Assembly: GCF_003097535.1 (NCBI RefSeq)
Contig: NZ_CP029187.1
Coordinates: forward strand, 992,001-1,056,000
Direction of reading: 5' to 3'
Source of the DNA: Flavobacterium pallidum
GTDB taxonomy: Bacteria > Bacteroidota > Bacteroidia > Flavobacteriales > Flavobacteriaceae
Length of the DNA stretch: 64,000 nucleotides
In this document: positions 24,762-33,387 of the stretch, one piece after another
How positions within the stretch are numbered: position 1 is the stretch's first letter
Layout of the letters: each line of letters opens with the position of its first letter
Program-made: the position numbers and the translations under genes
Notes under the pieces: generated by a model
Told to the model about the DNA's origin: nothing
The model's database searches: none
Seen by the model: the letters and a program-made list of their open reading frames with translations, nothing else

Positions 24762-25516
24762 CCTTTATATTCCACAAGCTCAAAGGTTTCTCCGTCAAAA
24801 ACGCCATACGTAAAATACCCGATCCAGTCGCCAAGGTTCACATATTCGGAATTTTCCCCGACGGAAAGCTTCATTGGCAGATGCCTGTGCCCGAAGACAA
24901 AGTAATCATAATGTTTTTTCTCGAGTTTCCTTTTCGCATACAGTACGAGCCATTCATTGTCCTCGCCCAGGAATTTTACATCGGCATCCCCTGAAATCAA
25001 TTTGTTTTTTACTGAAAGATATTGGGCCAATTTTACGCCCAGATCCGGATGCAGCCAACGGTACAACCATTTGGAAAACGGATTGGTGAACACCTTTTTC
25101 ATGCGTTTATAACCTTTGTCACCCGGGCCTTTGCCGTCGCCATGGCCGATGAGGAAGGTTTTTCCGCCAAAAGTATATTCCTGGTTGTCGTGGTACACGG
25201 GAATGTTCAACTCTTCCTGGAAATAATTGTGCATCCACAGATCGTGGTTGCCTACGAAAAAATAAATTGGGATGCCGCTGTCTCGTATTTCGGCGAGTTT
25301 TCCGAGCACTCTTACGAATCCTTTCGGCACGACCGTATTGTATTCAAACCAAAAATCAAAAAGGTCACCAAGAAGGAAGATGACACCCGCATCCGTTTTA
25401 ACGGAATCGAGCCATTTCACGAATTTTTGCTCCCGGGGGAAACTGAGTTCCCTGGTTGGTGCCCCAAAATGCTGGTCGGAAGCAAAATAGATTTTCTTAC
25501 CGTCGGATAATGGCAT
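24758..25516 (-). CDS. lpxH: UDP-2,3-diacylglucosamine diphosphatase (LpxH type)
   Basis: A 252-residue calcineurin-like metallophosphoesterase that hydrolyses UDP-2,3-diacylglucosamine to lipid X in lipid A synthesis at the inner membrane. The metal-site motifs run in order: ASDQHFG (DxH), GDLFDFWFEY, GNHDLWM, GHGDGKGPGD and FGHRHLPM. These match LpxH rather than generic phosphoesterases. The ATG at 25516 (MPLSDGKKIYFASDQHF) is preferred because the promoter element lies between it and the next upstream in-frame start. The 3' end overlaps recJ tail to tail. Confidence 0.93.
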   Translation of the reverse strand: MPLSDGKKIYFASDQHFGAPTRELSFPREQKFVKWLDSVKTDAGVIFLLGDLFDFWFEYNTVVPKGFVRVLGKLAEIRDSGIPIYFFVGNHDLWMHNYFQEELNIPVYHDNQEYTFGGKTFLIGHGDGKGPGDKGYKRMKKVFTNPFSKWLYRWLHPDLGVKLAQYLSVKNKLISGDADVKFLGEDNEWLVLYAKRKLEKKHYDYFVFGHRHLPMKLSVGENSEYVNLGDWIGYFTYGVFDGETFELVEYKG

Positions 25517-25533
25517 GATTTTGAATTTGGCCT

Positions 25534-25541
25534 CAAAGATA
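25534..25541 (-). promoter_or_regulatory. Promoter of lpxH
   Basis: TATCTTTG on the minus strand (TAnnTTTG), with TTG at 25558-25560, 16 bases upstream. It ends 17 bases before the lpxH start. Confidence 0.5.
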
Positions 25542-25704
25542 AGCATTGTTGTGGAATCAATGGAAACTGAAAATTTCGAAATCGATTTATTGCAGGAAAA
25601 ATCTGTTAAACATTAAATAATGTTCAGAGAAGTGTTACATATGACTTCTATATTGAGGATTTTGTGAAATATCGGGTTTTTTCTTTTTTTTATTTAATTT
25701 TCGT

Positions 25705-25712
25705 TAATTTTG
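25705..25712 (+). promoter_or_regulatory. Promoter -7 element of the giant surface-protein operon
   Basis: TAATTTTG matches TAnnTTTG, 44 bases upstream of the ATG at 25757. No clear TTG at -33. Confidence 0.4.
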
Positions 25713-25756
25713 AGTTAACACCTCTACAATTTAAATTCCTTAAACCTTTTCATTTT

Positions 25757-28700
25757 ATGAAAAAAATTACACTATTATTCACCTTTCTTCTTTTTTCCGT
25801 GCTGGGATACAGTCAGTTGGAAAGTTTTGAAGCAGGAATCCCATCGACATGGGCCGTGATGAACGGCACCAACGGTGTCGGCGCATTACAGCCATGGATC
25901 TTAAACACGACCAATTGGCCTTTACCAACTTCTCCACGTTCACCTTACCCGGGGTACGATGATCCTACAGGAACTGAGAACGCAGCTTATGTGAACAACG
26001 AGCAGATTGGCATGGGTAATACGGAAGAAGACTGGCTCATCATGAATCAGAGGATGATTCCCGCAAACGGGCAATTGCAGTTCCGGACCAGGCTGACAAC
26101 AGTAGCTGACCAGGGAACGATATACGAAATACGTGTGTCTACGAACCCTACCCAGACCAACCAGGCAGCTTATACCGTGTTGCAAAGCTGGGGTGAGGAT
26201 GATATGATCGACGCTACGCAGCCATTGGAGAATTATCAATTGGTTAAGGTTGATTTTCCTGCAGCGTTACAGGGACAGAATGTATATGTGGCTTTTGTGA
26301 GGAAGTTTACACAACTTGGCACAGCCAGGGCCGGTGACCGCTGGCTTATTGATGATGTGAATATTATAGAAAAATGTGCGGATCCTACGGGTTTTGAGAT
26401 TATCCCCACATCAATCGCCTCGACGAGCGTTACCTTATCGTGGACGAATGCGCAATTGTCTACAAATTTTGAAGTTGCTGCCATTCCGGCTGTGGATGAA
26501 TTTACTGGTGTCGGCACACCTATAACGGTGTCTGCGACCAATCCGGCCACTTATTTTTATGGTGGTTTACAGCCTGGTCTTACCTATAAGTTTTATCTGA
26601 GAAGGGCCTGTGGCACTGGAACGGATATATCTTATAGTAACTGGGTCGGACCGGTTATTGGTACTTTACTGCCATTGGGATCGGTTTGTGCGGATCCTCT
26701 AGTCATCAGCGGACTGCCTTTCCAGGTTGTTAATGGAAATACCGCACCTTTCGGTGATGACATTGATACCCCTCAGGGAGCTTCCTGCGGAGCGCTTCCT
26801 GTCGGGACAAATTACCTTCAGGGCAATGAGGTGTTTTATAGTTATACTGCCGATGCCACTGGCCCTATCAGCGTGACAATGACACCGATTGGCGCTTCGT
26901 CGACCAATTCCTCCGTCTTTGTATACCAGAATTGCTCGAGCATAGGGGTGAATTGCCTCGCAGGAGCGGCCAGTTCCAATTTAAATGTCAGGAATTTTAC
27001 CCTCAGCGTAACTGCCGGACAGACGTATTACATAGTTATTTCTTCGGGAGGAGCCACACAAACCATTGCATACAATCTTTTGATACAAAAAGAAGATTGT
27101 ACACCCAAACCTGCAAATTTAAATGCAGCCGGCATCCAATTGACCCAGGCGACTTTATCATGGGATAATCCAAGCAATTATACCTCATGGCAGGTGTCAG
27201 TGCAACCTTTGGGAAGTGCTGTGCCTTCAGGGCCAGGTGAGGATATTGTAACAGGCACCCCTGAGTTGATTAAGACAGGCCTGAACCCGGCTACCCAATA
27301 CCAATTCTGGGTAAGGGTAGAATGTACTGCCGGTTCAGGAGTTTACAGTGCCTGGGCGGGGCCTTATCCGTTTAACACCCTGATTTGTGATCCTTCACTG
27401 GCTTGTAACTATACTTTCCGGATGAACAATACCACAGCTGCCGGTTGGGGAGCGACAAGGATGCAGGTAAGGCAGAATGGTATCGTTGTAGCGACCATCG
27501 GAGCGGGTTATACTTCAGGCATAGGCCCGGTGGATGTGAGTGTTCCTCTATGTGACGGGATCCCTTTTGACCTTTTCTGGAGTGTAGCGGGAGCCAGTCC
27601 GCAACAAAGGATTGTATCTGTAATCAACTCGTTCGGGCAAACCATTTTTACAAAACCGGCAGGTACCGGTACCGTCAATTCGGTGGTGTATACCGATGTT
27701 GCAAATTGTACCACGCCGCGTTGTGATTTGACCCCGACGGGCCTCGCTGCGAATAACGTTTTTACCAATACGGCTGAAATATCATGGGTGGCGCCGGCTA
27801 CGAATTCATGGGACATTTATCTGGTGTCGCCGCAAACCCCTGCGCCGGACGCAACTACAACTCCTACATTTAATGACATCAGTGACAATCCGTATGCGTT
27901 AACGGCATTGACTCCGGATACGGATTATGTATTTTATGTACGCGTGAACTGTCCTACGGGCGATTCAGCATGGGCTGGCCCTTTTCCGTTCCATACTTTA
28001 CCAACCTGTCCTAAGCCAACGAATTTGGGAACCGGAACCATTACCATGACAAGCGCTGAGCTTACCTGGGTGAATGGCACGCCTACCGATTCACTTTGGG
28101 AAATATTATTGCTGCCTGGCCCAACTGCACCGCCAGCTCCGGCTCCATCACCGGCTGACCCTACAGTCCCTGCGGGAGGTTTCTTTTTCCAGACCACCAA
28201 CTCGCAGTTGCATGAGATCAATACCTTAAGCGCGGCAACGATTTATTACTATTATATCAGGACGATTTGCCCGGGTAACGATAAGAGTACCTGGTCTGGC
28301 CCATTTATTTTCAACACGGTGACCTGTGATCCGGTTGATAAATGTGATTACAAGTTTATCATGACCGACTCAGGCAACAACGGCTGGAATGGTGCCAGAA
28401 TGCAGGTAAGGCAAAATGGCATCATCATACAAACCATCGGTCAGACGATTTCCGGAGGCGGTGGGCCTGTAACGGTCACCGTTCCACTTTGTAATAACGT
28501 TCCCTTCGATTTATATTGGAGTGTTGCGGGAACACAGCCTGCACAGGTAGGTGTTTCTGTCCAAAATCCTTTTACCGATATCGTTTATACTAAATTGCCT
28601 GGAGAGGGTGCGCCCCTTACGGTGCTTTATGCCGATAACGTTTTGGGGAATTGCGTCCCTCCGACCTGTCCGAAACCAACAGCTTTGGATGTAAACGTCA

Positions 28701-31700
28701 CCCAAACCACACAAAACTCAGTGGAGCTGACGTGGACTGAAAGCGGAAGCGCTACCCAGTGGGAAGTCTATGCCGTTCCCGTAACCGGCGCTACTCCGCC
28801 TGTAAACGGATCCCCTGTAACAGGAACCGGAGCGTATCATATTGCCAATGCTAATAGTCCGTATGTGCTTACAGGATTACAGCCGGGAACCACTTACATT
28901 TATTATGTCCGCGCCATTTGTTCGGACACTGATGTCAGTACATGGACGATACTGAATCCTAAAACCTTTACTACCAAACCGGTTAATGATGAGTGTGAAT
29001 TTGCAACAATCGTTCCGGTAAATACGACAAGGGATTGTGTGTTATCAGTCACTGGAAACACATTGGGCGCGACACGCTCACTTCCGAATACTGCACCGGT
29101 TTGTCCTGGAAATACCGATGATGATATCTGGTTCAGCTTCCAGGCCACTTCCACCGTCCATATTATTACCATCAGCGATATTGTAGCCTCTGTACCAGCT
29201 GCGGCCGATATCAATCACACTTTGTATTCAGGCAACGATTGCGCCGCATTGACACAAATGTACTGCAGCAATCCAAACATAAGCATCGCTACAAATCTCG
29301 TCATCGGAAACTGGTACAAAATCAGGGTCTACACCAGCACGGGGAATGTAGGACCATCTGCATCATTCAAATTATGCATTACTACACCGCCGCCGGTGCT
29401 CAATGACGAATGTGCTACAGCAACAACCGCAGTGGTAAACACGGGTATCGAATGCCTGGTATCAACACCGGCTTCTATTACAGGCGCGACACCATCTCCG
29501 CAGACAAGTACCTGTGCTGGAACTGAAGATGATGACATCTGGTTTGAATTTACAGCCACAAGCACGAAACAGATCATCACCTTGTCAAACATTGTCGGGA
29601 CCACAGAAAACCTTAGTCATGCCTTATATCATGGTGACCAATGCGGGGCCATGACGTTCATGTATTGCAGTGATCCGAATGAAAGCATCGTAAACAACCT
29701 TGTAATTGGCGATAAGTATAAAATCCGTGTGTGGACGAATGAGGCCACGCTACAGGATGTTACTTTCGATCTTTGTATCGGTCGTATCCTTCCGCCAATC
29801 ACTACCAATACGAACCAATATACCGTTCCACAATTGGTACAGGATGTATTCCTTGGATCGGATTGTGCTCTGGTAAGCAACGTTACCTGGTCGACAGGAA
29901 CGAACTTTGGCTCTACGAACGGAATCGGTTACTTTAATAAAGCGCTTTCCGAATTCGAATACGATTACGGAATTATCCTGAGCACAGGAAACGCACTGAA
30001 TGTTCCGGGACCTAACGATTCTTTATTAAGTGATGGCGGTTTCGGCTGGCCCGGCGATGCTGAACTTGAAACGGCAACCAACATGGATACGCAATCGCAG
30101 AATGCCACGAAACTTGAGTTTGATTTCATTCCGTATGGTGACGAGCTGAACTTCCACTATAAATTTGCATCAGAGGAATATGGTGACTTCCAATGCGCCT
30201 ATTCAGATGCCTTTGCGTTCCTGCTGACAGATACCACAACGAATACGACAACGAATATTGCCGTATTGCCTGACGGCACGGAAGTATCCGTCACTAATGT
30301 GCGCAACGGCCTTTATAACGACAATTGCGGCTCTGTTCACGAGCAGCAATTTGAAACGTATTATGGCGACAACGGCGTCAATCCCATCGGTGCTCCCATC
30401 AATTACGATGGTATTACAGTGGATCTTACTGCACACGCCCAGGTTACTCCCGGCACGCTTTACCATATCAAACTCGTTATTGGCGACAGACTTGACAGCA
30501 ATTATGATTCTGTCGTTTTCCTTAAAGGAGGAAGTCTTGACATCGGAAATGTAGAACTTGGAAGCGATTTCCTTGAAGCGGATGGAAGCGCCATCTGTAT
30601 AGGCGACAATGTAACGATTGCCTCAAGCCTCAATCCGGATGAATATGATTTCGTATGGCTTAAAGACGGCGAAATTATCCCGAATGAAAATGGTGAAAAT
30701 CTTGTTGTTCAGCAAGAAGGGGTATATACGGTACAGGCGACTTATGAGAATACCACCTGTGTCACTTCAGATTCTGTAACGGTACAGTATTTCCAGGATG
30801 CTGTTGCAGGGCAGCCTGCGAATTTATTGAATTGTGATGCCAATGGCACCGCTTCTTTCGACCTTACGGCAAATCAGAATACCATCATGGCACCATTCGC
30901 CCCGGGAACACATGACATTCACTATTATCTTTCACAAGAAGATGCGGAAGGCAGCACAAATGAAATCACGGATCTGACAAATTTCACGGGCTCAAACAAC
31001 CAGACAATCTATGTAAGGGTCAATAAGCTCACCACCACCTGCCACCAGTTCGTATCATTTACATTAGTGGTGCAGGATTTGAGGCCGCAGTTTACATTGA
31101 CAGCGGATAATCCGGCCGTGTGCCCTTTTGGGACGACAACACTTAGTGTTGTGCCGGTTAATTTCACAATAGGCGATGCCTCCATTTCGTATAAGTGGTT
31201 CTATCTTGGCAACTTAATTCCGAATGAGAATGGCCCGACGCTTACCCTTACCGGAACAGCGCCGGACAGCCCAATCAATTACGGTGACTATTCTGTAACG
31301 GTAACATATGCGGCTAACGGAATTGGTGCCGGATGTGACAATACGGAACATCTAGAACTTACTCAGGGCACTTTCGACTGGGATATCAGTGTTACCGGAC
31401 CGGCATTACTTTGCCCTCAGGGATCCGGAGACCTGGTTGTTACTATTACAGGCAATCCGGACAATGTGCCGGTGAAGTATACTTACAGATTATTGCCGAA
31501 TGGAACTCCTGTTTCTGTTTTCAGCAACGTATTTACCATTTCCGGACAAGAAGCCGGGACTTATGAAATCGTCGCCGACATCCAGGGATGTACCAGTGAG
31601 CCGAAAACGTTTACGGTAACCCAGACCACACAGGCCGACTATCATGTAACGTTCGGCGGGCCATACAGTGCTTGCATCAACCAGTTTGTGACACTTGCCT

Positions 31701-32374
31701 TTGATGCATTGGATTTCGATATCAATGAACCTTCTGCGGAATATACCTGGAAGCTCAACGGCGAAACCGTTGGTACCGGACTTACCTATGACGCACAGGT
31801 TACCGGAAATGTCGAATATGAATTGGTTGTCAAAGTTTTTGGATGTGAAAAATCATTTTTTGTACCGGTCACCGTGAATGATTCTTCCATCAGTATTGAA
31901 TTCACCGCGGAATGTAATGGCAACGATTTCGTCATTACGGCGCTTCCTGTAAACGGATCCTTTAACCCGCAGTCGGCCACTTTCGACTGGCGCGGCGGAA
32001 CGTTCAGCCAGGGCCCTGTTCCGGGATCGATCATTGCGACCACTGCACCGACCACTTATTATGTTATTGTAAGTGAAGGGGGCTGCAGCTCGGAAGATTC
32101 GGTTACGATTTCTGACATTTCCTGTATGATACAAAAAGGAATCTCCCCGAACAACGACACGAAGAACGATTCGTTCGACCTGACGGCACTGAACGTGAAG
32201 CACCTGAGTATCTTCAACCGCTACGGTACGGTAGTTTATGAGTATACGGACTACACCGACCAATGGGTTGGCCAATCGAACAAAGGCGAAGAGCTTCCTG
32301 ACGGCACGTATTTCTATGTGATAGACAAGGCCGACGGCGAGCAGAGGACCGGATGGGTTTACATCAACAGATAA
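25757..32374 (+). CDS. Giant T9SS type B surface protein with choice-of-anchor L domain
   Basis: A 2205-residue secreted protein. The ATG at 25757 begins the signal peptide MKKITLLFTFLLFSVLGYSQ. Next come a cleaved-adhesin/choice-of-anchor J-like domain (about 20-200), Fn3 modules alternating with two near-identical Cys-bounded modules (GW..RMQVRQNGI, around residues 545-650 and 855-965), and two modules beginning NDEC. A choice-of-anchor L domain (about 1350-1600) contains YNDNCGS. Ig-like modules follow. The end (GISPNNDTKNDSF... to GWVYINR) is a gliding-motility-associated CHU_C / T9SS type B sorting domain. It is probably an adhesin displayed by SprF-type machinery encoded next. Its ligand is unknown. 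Confidence 0.92.
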   Translation: MKKITLLFTFLLFSVLGYSQLESFEAGIPSTWAVMNGTNGVGALQPWILNTTNWPLPTSPRSPYPGYDDPTGTENAAYVNNEQIGMGNTEEDWLIMNQRMIPANGQLQFRTRLTTVADQGTIYEIRVSTNPTQTNQAAYTVLQSWGEDDMIDATQPLENYQLVKVDFPAALQGQNVYVAFVRKFTQLGTARAGDRWLIDDVNIIEKCADPTGFEIIPTSIASTSVTLSWTNAQLSTNFEVAAIPAVDEFTGVGTPITVSATNPATYFYGGLQPGLTYKFYLRRACGTGTDISYSNWVGPVIGTLLPLGSVCADPLVISGLPFQVVNGNTAPFGDDIDTPQGASCGALPVGTNYLQGNEVFYSYTADATGPISVTMTPIGASSTNSSVFVYQNCSSIGVNCLAGAASSNLNVRNFTLSVTAGQTYYIVISSGGATQTIAYNLLIQKEDCTPKPANLNAAGIQLTQATLSWDNPSNYTSWQVSVQPLGSAVPSGPGEDIVTGTPELIKTGLNPATQYQFWVRVECTAGSGVYSAWAGPYPFNTLICDPSLACNYTFRMNNTTAAGWGATRMQVRQNGIVVATIGAGYTSGIGPVDVSVPLCDGIPFDLFWSVAGASPQQRIVSVINSFGQTIFTKPAGTGTVNSVVYTDVANCTTPRCDLTPTGLAANNVFTNTAEISWVAPATNSWDIYLVSPQTPAPDATTTPTFNDISDNPYALTALTPDTDYVFYVRVNCPTGDSAWAGPFPFHTLPTCPKPTNLGTGTITMTSAELTWVNGTPTDSLWEILLLPGPTAPPAPAPSPADPTVPAGGFFFQTTNSQLHEINTLSAATIYYYYIRTICPGNDKSTWSGPFIFNTVTCDPVDKCDYKFIMTDSGNNGWNGARMQVRQNGIIIQTIGQTISGGGGPVTVTVPLCNNVPFDLYWSVAGTQPAQVGVSVQNPFTDIVYTKLPGEGAPLTVLYADNVLGNCVPPTCPKPTALDVNVTQTTQNSVELTWTESGSATQWEVYAVPVTGATPPVNGSPVTGTGAYHIANANSPYVLTGLQPGTTYIYYVRAICSDTDVSTWTILNPKTFTTKPVNDECEFATIVPVNTTRDCVLSVTGNTLGATRSLPNTAPVCPGNTDDDIWFSFQATSTVHIITISDIVASVPAAADINHTLYSGNDCAALTQMYCSNPNISIATNLVIGNWYKIRVYTSTGNVGPSASFKLCITTPPPVLNDECATATTAVVNTGIECLVSTPASITGATPSPQTSTCAGTEDDDIWFEFTATSTKQIITLSNIVGTTENLSHALYHGDQCGAMTFMYCSDPNESIVNNLVIGDKYKIRVWTNEATLQDVTFDLCIGRILPPITTNTNQYTVPQLVQDVFLGSDCALVSNVTWSTGTNFGSTNGIGYFNKALSEFEYDYGIILSTGNALNVPGPNDSLLSDGGFGWPGDAELETATNMDTQSQNATKLEFDFIPYGDELNFHYKFASEEYGDFQCAYSDAFAFLLTDTTTNTTTNIAVLPDGTEVSVTNVRNGLYNDNCGSVHEQQFETYYGDNGVNPIGAPINYDGITVDLTAHAQVTPGTLYHIKLVIGDRLDSNYDSVVFLKGGSLDIGNVELGSDFLEADGSAICIGDNVTIASSLNPDEYDFVWLKDGEIIPNENGENLVVQQEGVYTVQATYENTTCVTSDSVTVQYFQDAVAGQPANLLNCDANGTASFDLTANQNTIMAPFAPGTHDIHYYLSQEDAEGSTNEITDLTNFTGSNNQTIYVRVNKLTTTCHQFVSFTLVVQDLRPQFTLTADNPAVCPFGTTTLSVVPVNFTIGDASISYKWFYLGNLIPNENGPTLTLTGTAPDSPINYGDYSVTVTYAANGIGAGCDNTEHLELTQGTFDWDISVTGPALLCPQGSGDLVVTITGNPDNVPVKYTYRLLPNGTPVSVFSNVFTISGQEAGTYEIVADIQGCTSEPKTFTVTQTTQADYHVTFGGPYSACINQFVTLAFDALDFDINEPSAEYTWKLNGETVGTGLTYDAQVTGNVEYELVVKVFGCEKSFFVPVTVNDSSISIEFTAECNGNDFVITALPVNGSFNPQSATFDWRGGTFSQGPVPGSIIATTAPTTYYVIVSEGGCSSEDSVTISDISCMIQKGISPNNDTKNDSFDLTALNVKHLSIFNRYGTVVYEYTDYTDQWVGQSNKGEELPDGTYFYVIDKADGEQRTGWVYINR
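27384..28660 (+). repeat. Duplicated Cys-module coding repeat in the giant surface protein
   Basis: Segments starting near 27384 and 28321 encode the same ~110-residue module. Both contain MQVRQNGI and VPLC and the pattern P-F-D-L-x-W-S-V-A-G. They are about 940 bases apart with an Fn3 unit between them. Confidence 0.75.
28984..29790 (+). repeat. Two NDEC modules in tandem in the giant surface protein
   Basis: Starting near 28984 and 29401, two ~135-residue modules share NDEC, DDDIWF and NLVIG..YKIRV patterns. They are adjacent and resemble propeptide/PPC-like beta-sandwich domains. Confidence 0.7.
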
Positions 32375-32397
32375 TCAAGAACAGGAAAAAAGGATAT

Positions 32398-32418
32398 GCT
32401 GCCCCTCGGGGCAGCTTT
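32398..32418 (+). promoter_or_regulatory. Intra-operon hairpin between the surface-protein and sprF-like genes
   Basis: GCTGCCC pairs perfectly with GGGCAGC around a four-base loop and is followed only by TTTC. It may be a weak attenuator or an mRNA processing/stability element that sets different levels of the adhesin and the downstream porin-like genes. Confidence 0.55.
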
Positions 32419-32447
32419 CATAACCAAATGAAATAACAATCAAAGAG

Positions 32448-33368
32448 ATGAAGAAAATACAATTAGCCGCCTTATTATTCCTGCTTGCCCTGATTGACGC
32501 AAGTGCGCAGCAGGATCCCCACTACACGCAGTATATGTATAACATGAACGTCATGAACCCTGCTTATGCGGGCTCGAAGGAGAACCTTTCCTTCGGACTT
32601 TTATACCGCAAGCAATGGGTCAATGTTGACGGCGCACCATCGACGTTTTCGTTTTCAGGATCTACGCCTGTGGGCAAGAATGTGGGCGTGGGCCTCTCGC
32701 TGATCTCCGATGAGATCGGTCCGGTGAAGGAGCAGAACGCCTATGGTGATTTTTCCTACACGCTGAACCTTGGCGGGGAACACCGCCTGGCCTTAGGTCT
32801 TAAGGCAGGGGCCACGTTCCAGAGGATCGGGCTCAACAGCGAGATCGCACCGAGCCTTCCGGACCTTGACGACGACGCTTTCCGCGAAGACACCAACAAC
32901 GTCTACCTGAATGTCGGTGCCGGATTCTTTTACTACACAGACCGTTACTACGTAGCCTTTTCGGTCCCGAACATGCTTAAGGCGAACCACCTGGACTACA
33001 ACGGGATCAAATACGGTACCGAGACGCAGCATTACTTCCTTACGGGAGGTTACGTATTCCAGATCAATCCTGATTTGAAGCTGAAGCCATTCGCGATGCT
33101 GAAATCGGCTTTCAACTCTCCGAGTTCGCTGGACTTATCGCTTAACGCATTGTTCATCGAGAAGTTCGAGATCGGTGCCACGTACCGTGTGGACGACAGC
33201 TTCGGAGGTATGGTGAACTATGCCATCACGCCGAACCTGAGGATTGGTTATGCCTATGACCACATCATTTCAGATCTGAAGACGGTGACGACCTCCTCAC
33301 ACGAGATCATCCTGCTTTTCGACTTGAATTTCCCGAAAAAGGTATCACGTTCACCAAGATATTTCTAA
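32448..33368 (+). CDS. PorP/SprF family type IX secretion outer-membrane protein
   Basis: A 306-residue protein with the typical PorP/SprF opening after the signal peptide: QQDPHYTQYMYNMNVMNPAYAGSKENLSFGLLYRKQWV. Alternating amphipathic strands form a predicted outer-membrane beta-barrel, ending DHIISDLKTVTTSSHEIILLFDLNF. In Flavobacterium johnsoniae, SprF is needed for surface delivery of the adhesin SprB, whose gene lies next to it. Here it lies 73 bases downstream of a type B sorted giant protein, so it likely serves that protein. Codon use (many GGC, CTG, AAG, AAC) looks more GC-rich and uniform than its neighbours, as if the gene is highly expressed. Confidence 0.94.
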   Translation: MKKIQLAALLFLLALIDASAQQDPHYTQYMYNMNVMNPAYAGSKENLSFGLLYRKQWVNVDGAPSTFSFSGSTPVGKNVGVGLSLISDEIGPVKEQNAYGDFSYTLNLGGEHRLALGLKAGATFQRIGLNSEIAPSLPDLDDDAFREDTNNVYLNVGAGFFYYTDRYYVAFSVPNMLKANHLDYNGIKYGTETQHYFLTGGYVFQINPDLKLKPFAMLKSAFNSPSSLDLSLNALFIEKFEIGATYRVDDSFGGMVNYAITPNLRIGYAYDHIISDLKTVTTSSHEIILLFDLNFPKKVSRSPRYF

Positions 33369-33387
33369 CCTAATAGCCACTCCGATA

